Origin: Floccularia luteovirens
Taxonomy: Eukaryota > Basidiomycota > Agaricomycetes > Agaricales > Squamanitaceae
Assembly: GCA_009739215.1 (NCBI GenBank)
Contig: VSJF01000007.1
Location: 1,550,001 to 1,614,000, forward strand
DNA: 64,000 bases
Direction of reading: 5' to 3'
The notes beneath the pieces were generated by a model that ran no database searches, was not told the origin of the DNA, and worked only from the letters and a program-made list of their open reading frames with translations. Every line of letters begins with the position of its first letter. The stretch's first letter is position 1. Positions 1-10,535 of the stretch are shown one piece after another. The translations under genes were made by a program, and so were the position numbers.

Positions 1-200
1 ATCAGATAAAACCACTTGACATTCACGTTCATCAACCTCGTCATAGGGTATACTCAGCCTCCATTGCAGCAGCAATGCTATAGGTTGTAGTAATGGCGGC
101 AGCGGCAGCTCGAGCTGATGACCCAGGCTTTCTCCCCCTCAATGAAGACGGCTTGCTTTGAGACTTTGTCGCGGTTTTGGTGGGAGGGCTCCGTTCGGTG
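1..200 (-). pseudogene. Truncated duplicate of the disordered-protein gene at 3895-5410
   Basis: This edge segment aligns, in the same orientation, with about 4258-4463 inside the disordered-protein gene. The two share runs such as CAGCAGCAATGCTA and CTTTCTCCCCCTCAA, with scattered substitutions and small indels. The homology stops near 200, shortly before the MFS permease gene, and may continue beyond the left edge of the window. The reading frame on the minus strand is not kept. It therefore looks like a broken duplicate about 4 kb from its parent rather than a gene of its own. Confidence 0.75.
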
Positions 201-468
201 TTGACGTGGTTTGTCTAATTTTATGGACATCGCGAACACTATCGTCGACACCCATGTGCACTCTCAGGCGGGTGGCCCCCTGGCACTTGTTACCCTTTGG
301 TATCCCCAATAAGACATCTAATACTGTGACTCCGTTCTTCGATGAGAGTATTTCAAGTGGTTTGGAACGTTCGTGTTAATACAAAAATAAGAAGCATAGA
401 TTCGACATGTACTGGCCAAGTTTCCACTAACCCCCAGACTTCTGCACCAAGTCCTTGAAAAGTGACAA

Positions 469-3147
469 ATGTCTCAGCAACCTTCTTTCAAGGAACGTAT
501 CAGGAGTGTATCCCTCATCTTCGCGTACGTTTCTAATGCTATCTATCGTGTGTGAATTTCCTTACATGTGCGGTTACAGGTGTGGAACAAGTTTGTTCTC
601 AGATGGTAGTTATATGTTGAATTTTTTGCTTTTACAATTTTTTGACCATCACCAGGGTATTCCAACGGTGTCATTGGAAATGGCAAGTCTATTATTCTTT
701 CTACCTGGTTAAATCTATTCTGATAGCCCCTTGGCAATAGTCAACACTTGTCAGTCTTACTGACGCTAATCGCGATATTTCAACTTACTGACATCCGGCA
801 GTGTTGACCCGGATTTATGGCGCTGAGAAACTTGCAGAGCACAACCACAGTAGGGTACTTAGCAGTTTGACGTTTGCAGGAACAATTGTAGGCATGCTTA
901 TTTTTGGTGAGAACATTGTCCCATCAGTGGTGAAAACCTCTCGTCACCACCGCCTCATCTTTACCCCCGCCAGGATACCTTTCAGACAAAATTGGAAGGA
1001 AGTTCGGAATGGTAAGTTTTATCCTCATTTGATAGTTGAGGCATTTAATAATAAAAAACTTCGGATCACCTGATCTGTAGATGACGGCTACTAGTATCAT
1101 TGCTCTTTTCTCCCTTTTATCTGCTGCGTCGTCTGGTGCAAATGGTAGCGTCGATGGTCTGCTCAGTATGCTCAGCGCTATGCGGTTCGTCTCTCCGCCA
1201 TATCATCGTCAAGCCTTAGTTAATCTCCCCTTAGCTTCTTGATTGGTATCGGTATAGGAGCTGAATATCCATGCGGCTCCGTGTCTGCTTCAGAACAATC
1301 TGAAGAGTCCAACATCAGCAAGAACGCTCAACATCGGTGGTTTGTTCTTGCAACAGGTAACATAACTGTTTGTAATTTTGGCCAGTCAATGAGAACTGTT
1401 ACCTTAGATTCCATGATTGATCTCGGCTTCGTGATCTCCTCATTCGTCCCATTGATCCTGTTCTGGATGTGAGCACTCCAACTCTCGTCTACATAAATGA
1501 TATATCTATGAAATATCTCCAGATTCGGAAATGACCACTTGCGTGCTGTTTGGCGCCTTTCGCTCGGCTTGGGTGTTGTTCCCGCACTTATTGTGTTCGT
1601 CTGGCGATTAAACATGGACGAACCAGTCCGATTCAAGAAAGACTCGATGAAACATGCCCGTATCCCATATATGCTCATTCTTCGCCGTTATGGTGGTTCC
1701 TTGGCTGCTATTTCTGCAATTTGGTTAGTTGAAGTAGTTGACTCTTTAACTGGCTATCCCGAAACTCATCGCGTTCATATACAGGTTCCTCTATGATATT
1801 ATCACGTACGTCTGACTGAAATTATTATCTATCTAAAATATCTCATCTTTGCTGTGTGCCTACAGATATCCGGTAAATAGATAAAAATGACTTATTTTTC
1901 TGGATCTGCGATTCTGATACATAGTTTCTTTCGACAGTTCAGCATTTATTCTTCTATTGTCATTAACAAGTAATTGAGGTTTTTTTTTCAAGAAGTTGAT
2001 AGGTGACTAACATACGCTTTCTAGTATTACCGGCGGAAAAGATGACCTCGTCACCGTTCTCGGCTGGAATACTGTCATCAAGTAAGCTTGTGTTCACTAT
2101 GAGCGATATGTATTCAACCTTTTTTTTAGCTTGTTCTACATGCCGGGTAACTATAGCACGTATTTTTATCGTCTGCATATCTTAATGTCCTGTCAAAAGG
2201 AACACTCGGTGGTGCTTTCATTGTGGACTACTTAGGACCGAAATGGACTATTGTACGCCCTACCCATACTCGAAGTATAGAACCAAAAGAAATCCTGATT
2301 TAATCTAGATCACAGGTCTTTTATTGCAAGCAACTATCGGATTCATCATGAGCGGTCTTTATACGACATTGACCAAACACATTGCTGCATTCGCGGTACT
2401 ACCTCAACCAGTTCTTCCGAGTTCATTGGCTGATGTTGTTATCAGGTCGTATATGGGATTTTCCTGAGCTTCGGAGAAGTCGGTGTGTGGAGTCATCCCA
2501 TTTCAGATAGTTTATTCCTCATGGGCGACAGGTCCCGGTAACTGTCTTGGTCTCTTGGCGAGTAAAAGCGGCCCAACTGCTGTTCGTGGTCAGTTCTATG
2601 GAGTCGCTGCTGCTATCGGCAAAGTCGGTGCCTTTGTCGGTACATGGAGTGAGTACAGGTGTTTTTCATCATGCTTTTGCCTACTGATGCCCTTCATAGT
2701 GTTCCCTCCGATTATTGATGGTGGGTCTTGATAATTTCATCACGCTTGCATTATCACAAACAAAAATTAGCATTCGGTGGCCCTGACACTGCTCGTGGAA
2801 ACACCGGTCCATTCTGGATTGGCAGTGGTAAGTCGATTCCTGATTCAAGGAGGATAATTCCGATATTCTGTTAACACAATCTACGTAGGCTGTGCAGTTT
2901 TGAGTGCAATCATCACATTTTTCTTCATCAGACCATTGTCCCATGATGGTATGGTAGAGGAGGATCGCTTGGTATGCAGAACTTTTCATTCACAAGGTTT
3001 AGGCGTTCCTAAATACTGATTGTTCGTCAGTTCCGTGAATACTTGGAAGCCAATGGCTACGACACTTCGCATATGGGTCTTATTGGATCTAACTCAGAAG
3101 GCTCATCGATCGACGAAAAGGACGAAAAAATAGCTGTAGATGTTTAG
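469..3147 (+). CDS. MFS phosphate:H+ symporter-family permease, Git1-like
   Basis: A complete coding sequence of about 22 exons reads through without a break. It starts MSQQPSFKERIRSVSLIFA and ends EKDEKIAVDV. Conserved blocks appear in order: LFSDGYSNGVIGN, GTIVGMLIFGYLSDKIGRK (the MFS loop 2-3 signature), FLIGIGIGAEYPCGSVSASE, HLRAVWRLSLGLGVVPAL, FLYDIIT, GPGNCLGLLASKSGPTAVRG, FGGPDTARGNTGPFW and a tail FREYLEANGYDTSHMGL. These are typical of fungal permeases of the PHS family related to yeast Git1 (glycerophosphoinositol uptake), so plasma-membrane transport of a phosphorylated or glycerophospho-substrate is inferred. Intron 3 has a GC-AG donor (GCAAGT at 675); the others are GT-AG. The start was chosen because it is the first ATG that joins in frame to the conserved N-terminal block. 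The exact substrate cannot be read from the sequence. Confidence 0.88.
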
Positions 3148-3894
3148 AGGAAAAAAGTGGATTATATACGGTAATAGAAGATCTTTGATGATGATGACGA
3201 TGATGACGATGCGCGCGACGAGTTATTGGGTTTAACGTTTCATACTTATTCTCTACTTTCATTTTGACGTTTTGATACATTACAACGCACGACTGATTTT
3301 GTTTTCATCCGAGTTCAGGGAATATTATGAGAGATCGAGGACTCCCAGATTAGGGTTTCCTGTTTTTGCAACTTTGCAGGTTTATATCCTGTAGATTTTA
3401 AATAAAAGGATGTCGAGGGTAGAAAACATGGCACTTAAAGACTGTATTAATTAGTGAAGACTTTGACGATTGCGGTGACGCGCTCTTCACGCGTTGCGTG
3501 GGAAGGTCCAGGATAAGTAGATATCCAAATAATTTTATAATTTATTTCAAGAATGTAACCAAGCGACAAGTATCTCAGTCTAGCTCAAAGTCCCAAGAAA
3601 TATAAGATGCGGGTGGGGAGGGGGTATCATTTGAAAATCATTATATTACCAACAAAAGATATCAAGGGAAATGAATGAATATGAACGACAGCAAGGGCAA
3701 CAAACAAAAACGACTGTGATGGACTTGGGAATGTAATTTAAATTTAAATTGAGGTATGTAATGCAAGAAAAAAAGGCCATATTCTGCAATTGTGATATTA
3801 CGATCCAGCAGAATGAATTGAGCGTTCCATTGCTAAAACGGCAAGGTTGGCTTGAACCATTCCCTAATCTTCGTCTGGTATCTCGTGCACTTCT
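3148..3894. other. Intergenic region between convergent genes
   Basis: This stretch lies between the 3' ends of the MFS permease (+) and the disordered-protein gene (-). It is AT-rich, with A-tracts near 3710 and 3770 and no coding frame of convincing composition. It presumably holds the two 3' UTRs. I see no other gene in it. Confidence 0.6.
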
Positions 3895-5410
3895 TCAGGA
3901 AGGTTGAGCACTACTGTCCCTATGTAACTTCGAGATGGATTGTGGCTCCAGAAGATTGACAATATCCTCGATATCGGTGCCTGCACCAACAGTCTTTCCT
4001 ACCTCTTGCACTGGGACAGCAGAATCCTTCGTTACTGGGTGACTTTCAGGTTCACTTGTAGTGTGATTAGCATCAGAAGAGTCGTGTTCAGTGTCATGTC
4101 CTTTGGGTAGATGATTTCCATTAGTTTGGTGCTCTGGAGCCTCAATTGTAGGTTCGATCTTCGCTGATTCTTCCGGGTATACTTCTTGACCAGAAATAGC
4201 TTCGTCTGGGACTTCTACATTATTACTGCGTGTCTCGTCATGCAAATCTGTGGCATGATCAGATAAAACCACTTTGTATCCATGTTCATCAACCTCATCA
4301 CCAGGGGTATCCTCAGCCTCTAGTGCAGCAGCAATGCTAGGTGTTGTGGTGGCGGCAGCTGCAGCTCGAGTTGACGATCCAGACGGTGCTGGCTTTCTCC
4401 CCCTCAACGAGGTCGGCTTGACTTGAGTCTTTGTCGCAGTTTTAGTGGGAGGGCTCCTTGCGCTGGGTGGAGATGCTACGACGGCAGTCCGCGCTTTAGA
4501 TAGCGAAGCAGCTGTTGGCTTACTCAAGCGATCTGCAGCTGAACTGCTCAATGTGGCTTTCTTTATTGGCGTTGGTACAGGAGGTGGGGCATTACGTGCT
4601 CGAGCAAGGGATGCTGCAGTTGGAGCAAATAACCCACTGGATGGAGTTTTAGGTCGAACAGATGCAGGAGTGCTGTGGCTAGCAGGAGGTCGAGATGGCG
4701 TTTTAGAGCGTGCAGGTGTCGTAGGAACTCTGGCAGCTGCCCTCCGGGAATTCACAGATGTGGTGGATGTTCCGGTATGTTGCGGTTTCAGAGGCTGTGC
4801 GATAGTTGAAGGCGTCAGGGACTGTTTCGGTGTAGGCTTGCTAGCAGTTTTGCTAAGTAATTTAGCTGGAGGGGCGTTTCCTGGTTTCGGTGCGACAGCT
4901 TTTCTAACTGGTTTGGGGGTTTCCACCACTGGTGTCAGGATTTCATCGGAAGCATGCTCTGGTTGTGACGGAGCTTCAACAGTATGAGAGATTGTTTCCA
5001 CAGGTTGGGTGGTCGTGATATCCATAGCTTGAGACGCTGGGGCTGGCGCGTCTGTAGAAGTAGATGTCATGCTGGCTGGAGGTTGTGAGGCTGGGGGCAA
5101 CTGTCCAGGTGGTGAAGGGGAAAAGGTCGACTTTTCGGCTGCTGCAACAGGTTTAGGTGGCCATTCACGTTTCTCTTTAATTTCTTCCTTTGCCGAGTCA
5201 CCTGTTATATTGGATACCACGCTTGAGCTGCGAGGTGATGGGGCAGAGAGAGATTGGCGCTTGGTCTGGTTCTCGAATCGACCGATTAGATTGGCAACAC
5301 TCTGACGAGGGCGTTCGTCTGGAAGAGGCCTGTGGTGGAGATATAAGTAGATGTTCAGGAGGAAGGTATATTGAGAAAGTGGGGCAAGCGGGGAATAGTG
5401 CCACGTACAT
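3895..5410 (-). CDS. Low-complexity, intrinsically disordered Pro/Ser/Thr/Ala-rich protein
   Basis: Two exons encode about 478 residues. The start codon itself is interrupted: exon 1 contributes AT at 5410-5409, then an intron (5408-5330, GTACGT...CACAG), and G begins exon 2, giving MPLPDERPRQSVANLIGRFE. The rest is dominated by Pro, Ser, Thr, Ala and Lys with repeated SKTPSRP-like and PTAASL-like segments (roughly residues 130-300) and an acidic, Glu/Asp/His-rich C-terminal third. No membrane segment or catalytic motif is visible. The only part that looks conserved is the short SVANLIGRFE patch near the N-terminus. The last 15 codons may be shifted: one frame over, the 3' end reads EEVHEIPDED before a stop at 3850, which looks like a more natural C-terminus and would need a 1-bp indel. 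I do not recognise the protein; a scaffold or cytoskeleton-associated role would be a guess. Confidence 0.7.
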
Positions 5411-5594
5411 TTGTTGCCTTGAAAGACTAAGATAAGAAAGAAGTAGGCGTACAGATGGAGAAAGAGAGGAGAAAGAGGAATGAATGATCCGGCACCGCTG
5501 AGGATGATGTTTAAAGAAGTTGAAGACTGAAAGCGAGAATTTGGGATAAAGACTACGAACAGAATATATATCAGCTACTACCCGTTTAGGTAAT

Positions 5595-6413
5595 TCATTC
5601 TAAATATCCTTTAATTCTTCTCTCTAATTCATTCCATCCCTCTCCTCTCCAGAAATGTGTTGTACCCGGAATCTCAAAGATTGTCAATTGTCCACACCCC
5701 TCAAGTTTCTCAGCCCATATCTTATAGTTTGATATCGACGTGAACTCGTCCTTATCCCCAAACACTACCAACACATTAGAGCTATTATCTTGTACCAAGT
5801 CTTTCAACTTCTGTTCGTATGTTGAAGACTTGAATAACGTCAAGAATCCTCGAGGACCTAGTGGGTAGGACAAGAGTATATGCACCGTCTTAACTGGTGC
5901 AGGGAGGACTGGATGTAGAGAAGCGATCAAAGAGCCATGAGAATAACCCTTACTAGAGTTACTACTGCTGTATGTTGCTCAAAGAAACGTCAACATACTC
6001 ACAATTATAACAACAGTTGTAACATTCTGGATTTGCTTCAATCCCCATTGGATCAGTGCTTCAAGATCTTGCCCTTCACTAAAGCCAGTGAATGAAGACC
6101 GACCTGTTGAACCACCCACACCTCGGGAGTTGTAACGCAGAACATGGTATCCTTTTTCTTGGAGGGGTTTCAACAGAGAATGTAGTACACTTAATTAGTA
6201 CAGTAATGAGAATCTTCTGATACACTAGAAGAGAAAGATGACAACCTACGGATCATCCATATTCCCACCAAGCCATGACCAAGGATGCAGACATACGGCC
6301 AGCTTGTTCTTGTTGGAATCGCTTTTTGAACGGGGTGATTTCATCAGGTGTGCTTCAATTGATACTCCAGTTGGCAAATCGACGAGATTGCTATGCAACG
6401 GAATGTCAGACAT
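5595..6413 (-). CDS. Alpha/beta hydrolase (COG2945-like), 234 aa
   Basis: Three exons (6413-6250, 6189-6003, 5948-5595) join in frame to 234 residues starting MSDIPLHSNLVDLPTGVSIE. The features of a small alpha/beta hydrolase are in order: LHPWSWLGGNMDDPV near residue 45 (oxyanion region), YNSRGVGGS, the nucleophile elbow GYSHGS (G-x-S-x-G), FGDKDE carrying the likely acid, and GTTHFWRG carrying the catalytic histidine close to the C-terminus. The length fits single-domain members of the COG2945-like family, which lack a large cap. No signal peptide is seen, so it should be cytosolic. The substrate is unknown. It lies head to tail with the disordered-protein gene, with 184 bp between them. 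Confidence 0.85.
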
Positions 6414-7613
6414 TGTTGCTAGCTACTACCATGTACCAGTAAGGAAATTGTGATGTAACTACATTGTGACATGATAAAACTGTCATTGGTGTCATTGTGG
6501 TGGTCATTGTGCGATCGAAAGACCATGCACCTTCATGCACATGGATGATGGCGAACTCTAAATTCAATGCACGTTCGGTTGATTGGGAATAAGGCCCCTG
6601 AAGCTGAAACAACATGTCCTCTTCAGGTAGGATACTTACCCCAGCTCCATTATCAGATCTCAACATGCTCCAAGACTTTGCTGTAACTTCAATGATTAGG
6701 GTTGCTCGAATGTTGCGAAATCAGTTCATTCTGGTGTTAGAGTCCTAGTTAAATGTAGAATATGGAGCAACCAGGCGATGTGATCTGGAAAGGATTCTGA
6801 CAGAGATCATTCCATGTCAGAGTTATGTACATGACGAAACAGCTAATGGGTAATGGTGCCGATGTGCGTCGGATTCCGCCTCTTTCAAGCCGACAGGAAG
6901 CGCAAAGGAAGCTTAGTGCCACAGAGTAAATTGGGAATTGCTTGCCTAAAATAAAATGTATGGTCATAATCAATGACAAAGTTGTCAGAATCGGATGTCA
7001 CAGTGAGAATACAATAACCCTAGCGAAGGACATTCGAATAACTGGTTGGCTAGTGCACAGTTGCATCTGTGGTCACATTTAATATATCTAGAAAGGGCAA
7101 AACCCTGCCTTTTATGGTTTTTATGTCGTTAAAAAATAACAGTTGTAAATAGAGAGGTGAGGAAGTTCCCGAATTTGAAGCTACTTTATTACTTTGCCAG
7201 TTAGCTTTGTACCTTCACAAATGCCCACGGAGTCTGTGGGTACTTGCATCAGTGCCTTCTCATGTTTTTTAAGAAAGCACCGGTGTTACTTTGTTCTTCT
7301 ATGTCAAACCCTAGTGCAAGTCACACGCTCAGAACCTTACCCATCTACGCTTTCCTCATCCAAAACTGCCGCGGGACTCCTCAGCCGCTATCTAGATGCT
7401 TAAAATTAATCTACCTCGTCATATCGGACTCGTGATAATACCGTGTTAACTTAGTATCATCCTTCTTTGTACTTCCTGGCACCCACGCCGCAACTTCTTT
7501 TGGCCACTACATCCGTTGGAGCAGGAATCGGATCACGGTGCTGAATGCATACATTGAATTTCTCACTCTCGTGGTGAATCCTATATATACGTGAGTGTCC
7601 TATAACCTTTGGA
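6414..7613. other. Divergent intergenic region upstream of hydrolase (-) and P450 (+)
   Basis: About 1.2 kb separates two divergently transcribed genes and so holds both promoters. A TATA-like run (CTATATATAC) sits at 7581-7590, about 30 bp before the P450 start codon. Short open frames are present, but none has family features or consistent codon use. I see no gene here. Confidence 0.55.
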
Positions 7614-10184
7614 ATGTATCATCCTGCTGATATGCTCACTCTATTGATCAAGGCGTTGACTCTGTATGCCCTCTCTTGGGGTATCTGGCGTATCTTACGC
7701 CGGGTTGTTTTTAAATCATCTCTGGATAATATCCCAGGGCCTCCATCTGCCTCCTGGTGGACAGGTAACTGCTGGCTTCGACGGCCACACTTTGGATGAC
7801 GTAGTGATTGATGAATTTATGCAGGAAACTTCCGTCAGGTTTTCAATGTAGATGCTTGGGCCTTCCATCTGGAAATTGCGAAAAAATGTGTGTAATGATC
7901 AACCAGCGCATCACATTTCATTCACAGTTATCGTAGATGGAAGTGTTATCAAACTCAAAGCATTCCTTGGCGTAGGTTCTCTCCCTGTATTATAAAGGAA
8001 CAGAAGCATGATATTAGTAGGAAAATCTACTCTACGTATTTGATCCCAAAGCCTTGCATCATATCGTGGTCAAGGTTGGTCTGATTCAGACTTGCTTCCT
8101 TTAGTGCAATGCTTTATATATTTTCCAGGACCAATATAGTTATGAGGAGTCGAGTCAATTTATTGAGTAGGAGTTGTTTGTCCGCCGCTGTTGATCATCG
8201 GCCTGACATAATTGAACCTTAGTGGAAATCGCCTAATATTTGGAGAGGGTCTTCTGGCTACACTTGGTGAGTAACATGAATTAAGTTTGACTTGTAGAAC
8301 GACTCTGACTTCAACCAGGTGAACAACATAAGAAGCAGCGAAAGTTATTGAACCCAGTGTTCTCGATCGCTCATATGCGTCAAATGAGTTTGGTCCAAAT
8401 TCTCGAATATGTTGGTGTTCTGTTATTGACTTGTTTGTAGTTCCCGCGTTTTGGAATGTCACTCATAGGGTAAACAATCTCTACATCGGATTCTTAAAGT
8501 GTTTCTAACACCGATTTATCTAGCTTCATGACACACTTACCAAGAAAGTTGCTGATGGGCCCCAAGAGGTATAAAGCTCTACCTTGCTTGGATATTTGAT
8601 GACTAATGCACTTTAAGATTGACATTTTACATTGGATGACTAGGACTGCATTGGAACTAATCGGTCAAAGTGGTCTTGGTTATTCGTTTGATCCGCTCAC
8701 CGAAGATGGCACTCCCCATCCATACAGCACATCAGTAAAAATGCTCGCGTGAGTTGTATCTTTCTCAACTTACAACCACATGTTTATCCGTTCATAGATC
8801 CCTCAACCTTCGGCTGCTGTTTGCACGTACATATTTATTGCCCATCGCCTCTAAAATTGGGACTCCACGTTTCCGAAGGTTCATGATTGGTTTATTACCA
8901 TGGAAGTCTCTTCGTGAAATACGAGATATCGTCGATATCTTGGAAAGAACGTCTATTGAGATAATCGAATCAAAAAAGAAAGCTTTGTTGCAAGGTGACG
9001 AAGCCATTTCGAAACAGATTGGACAGGGAAAAGATGTTATCAGTATCCTTCGTATGGCTGTTTCCCTTCCATTGTCATAGGTCTCTTCCTGATAATCCAT
9101 CTATCAGTGCGAGCAAATATGGAAGCATCTGAAGAAAATCGTCTATCTGATTCCGAGTTGTACGGCCAAGTAACGTGAGTTCCAATGAGCAAACCTGAAC
9201 AGTGAAACTCAAGATTCTACCATTAGTACTTTGACATTTGCCGCAATGGATACAACTTCTGGAGCCCTCTCGCGTATTTTATCTCTCCTGGCTGCTCATC
9301 CTGAACAGCAAGAAAAAGCTCGACAAGAAGTCATGAAAGCGCGCAAAGAAGAAGGGGGAGATCTGTGTTATGATACATTAGTACAACTTCCCTACTTGGA
9401 CGCTATCTGTAGGGAAACTTTGAGATTGTATGATTACCATTCCATCTTGCTCGTACATTGTTCACTGATAACGACTACAGGTATCCTCCCGTTTCAACCA
9501 TTCAAAGAACGTGGGTAACTTTTATACTACTCTATGCGAGCCATGCTAACGCTACTACCGTCCTCGGTAGTACTCGGCAGGATATAATGATGCCACTATC
9601 TGCGCCCATCAAGGGTGTGGATGGTCGGGATATTCATGAAGTACTTGTTCCCAATAATACAACGATCCTTATTTCCGCTCTCTCTGCCAATCGTAATCCA
9701 GACATATGGGGGCCAGATTCGCTAGAATGGAAACCGGAACGATGGCTATCACCTCTCCCTGACAGCGTCATTGGAGCCCATATGCCTGGCATCTATTCTC
9801 ATCTGTGAGAATTCATCTATTATTGGTGCTGAAGTAGAATTCTCACATTTCCTGCATTGAAGGATGACTTTCCTCGGAGGTGGTAGAGCATGCATGTACG
9901 TGGGTCTCAGTTCGCCTTAGAGCAATCACTTACTGTTCAATCAGCGGTTTCAAATTCTCCCAACTGGAGATGAGTGAGTTTTTTTCCTACTCAGAGATCT
10001 TTTTTAATTCTGAATTGTTCACTTGACAGAGGTTGTACTGTCGATGTTATTAACGTCTTTCAAATTTTCTCCTTCCAAAAGGGAGGTTGTTTGGCACATG
10101 AACGGTATTGCGAACCCAGTTGTGAAAGGTGGCAACAATCAACCTTCGCTTCCACTGACCCTTACTCCCATACGCGGCGCATGA
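7614..10184 (+). CDS. Cytochrome P450 monooxygenase
   Basis: About 15 exons join into one complete P450. It opens with a membrane anchor (MLTLLIKALTLYALSWGIW) and a proline hinge NIPGPPSASW. Hallmarks follow in order: the C-helix region GEHKKQRKLLNPVFSIAHM, the I-helix oxygen-binding motif FAAMDTTSGA, the K-helix ExxR in CRETLRL, the PERF-type motif KPERWL, and an intact haem loop FLGGGRACIGFKFSQLEM with the cysteine ligand. It ends TLTPIRGA. All splice junctions keep frame. This is a microsomal, ER-anchored monooxygenase of the Agaricomycete-expanded kind, needing a P450 reductase partner. I cannot assign the CYP family or substrate. The next gene, NPR3, is housekeeping, so nothing points to a biosynthetic cluster. 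Confidence 0.92.
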
Positions 10185-10535
10185 ATTCGAAAATAATATT
10201 GTCAGTGCGCGGAGTGCATTCCCGATTATTTAGTAGTATCTTATTGTATACGATGTCAATTTTGTGTATATGCGACTCTTCTTTCTTCATTGCGAAGTTC
10301 TCATTTTTTTAATGTGCAATGTCAATGTTTGCATTTGTTGTGTGGCAGCTTTCAAATTATGAAATGTACAAGAAAGGTAATCAATCTCAACCTTCTCCAC
10401 GACAGTTGCTTGTAAGTATGCTTTTCTTGGGATGACCTACTCCCACTTTCAGGCCATAATATAGTGACATATCTGTCAAACGCGTAATTTTTGGCAAACG
10501 CAGAGAATCTTACCCTCGGGCAAATTTACAAACTA

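Noticed and set aside
4445..4987. 180-codon plus-strand frame opposite the disordered-protein gene
   Set aside because: Gly/Ala/Val-rich shadow of a Pro/Ser/Thr-rich gene on the other strand.
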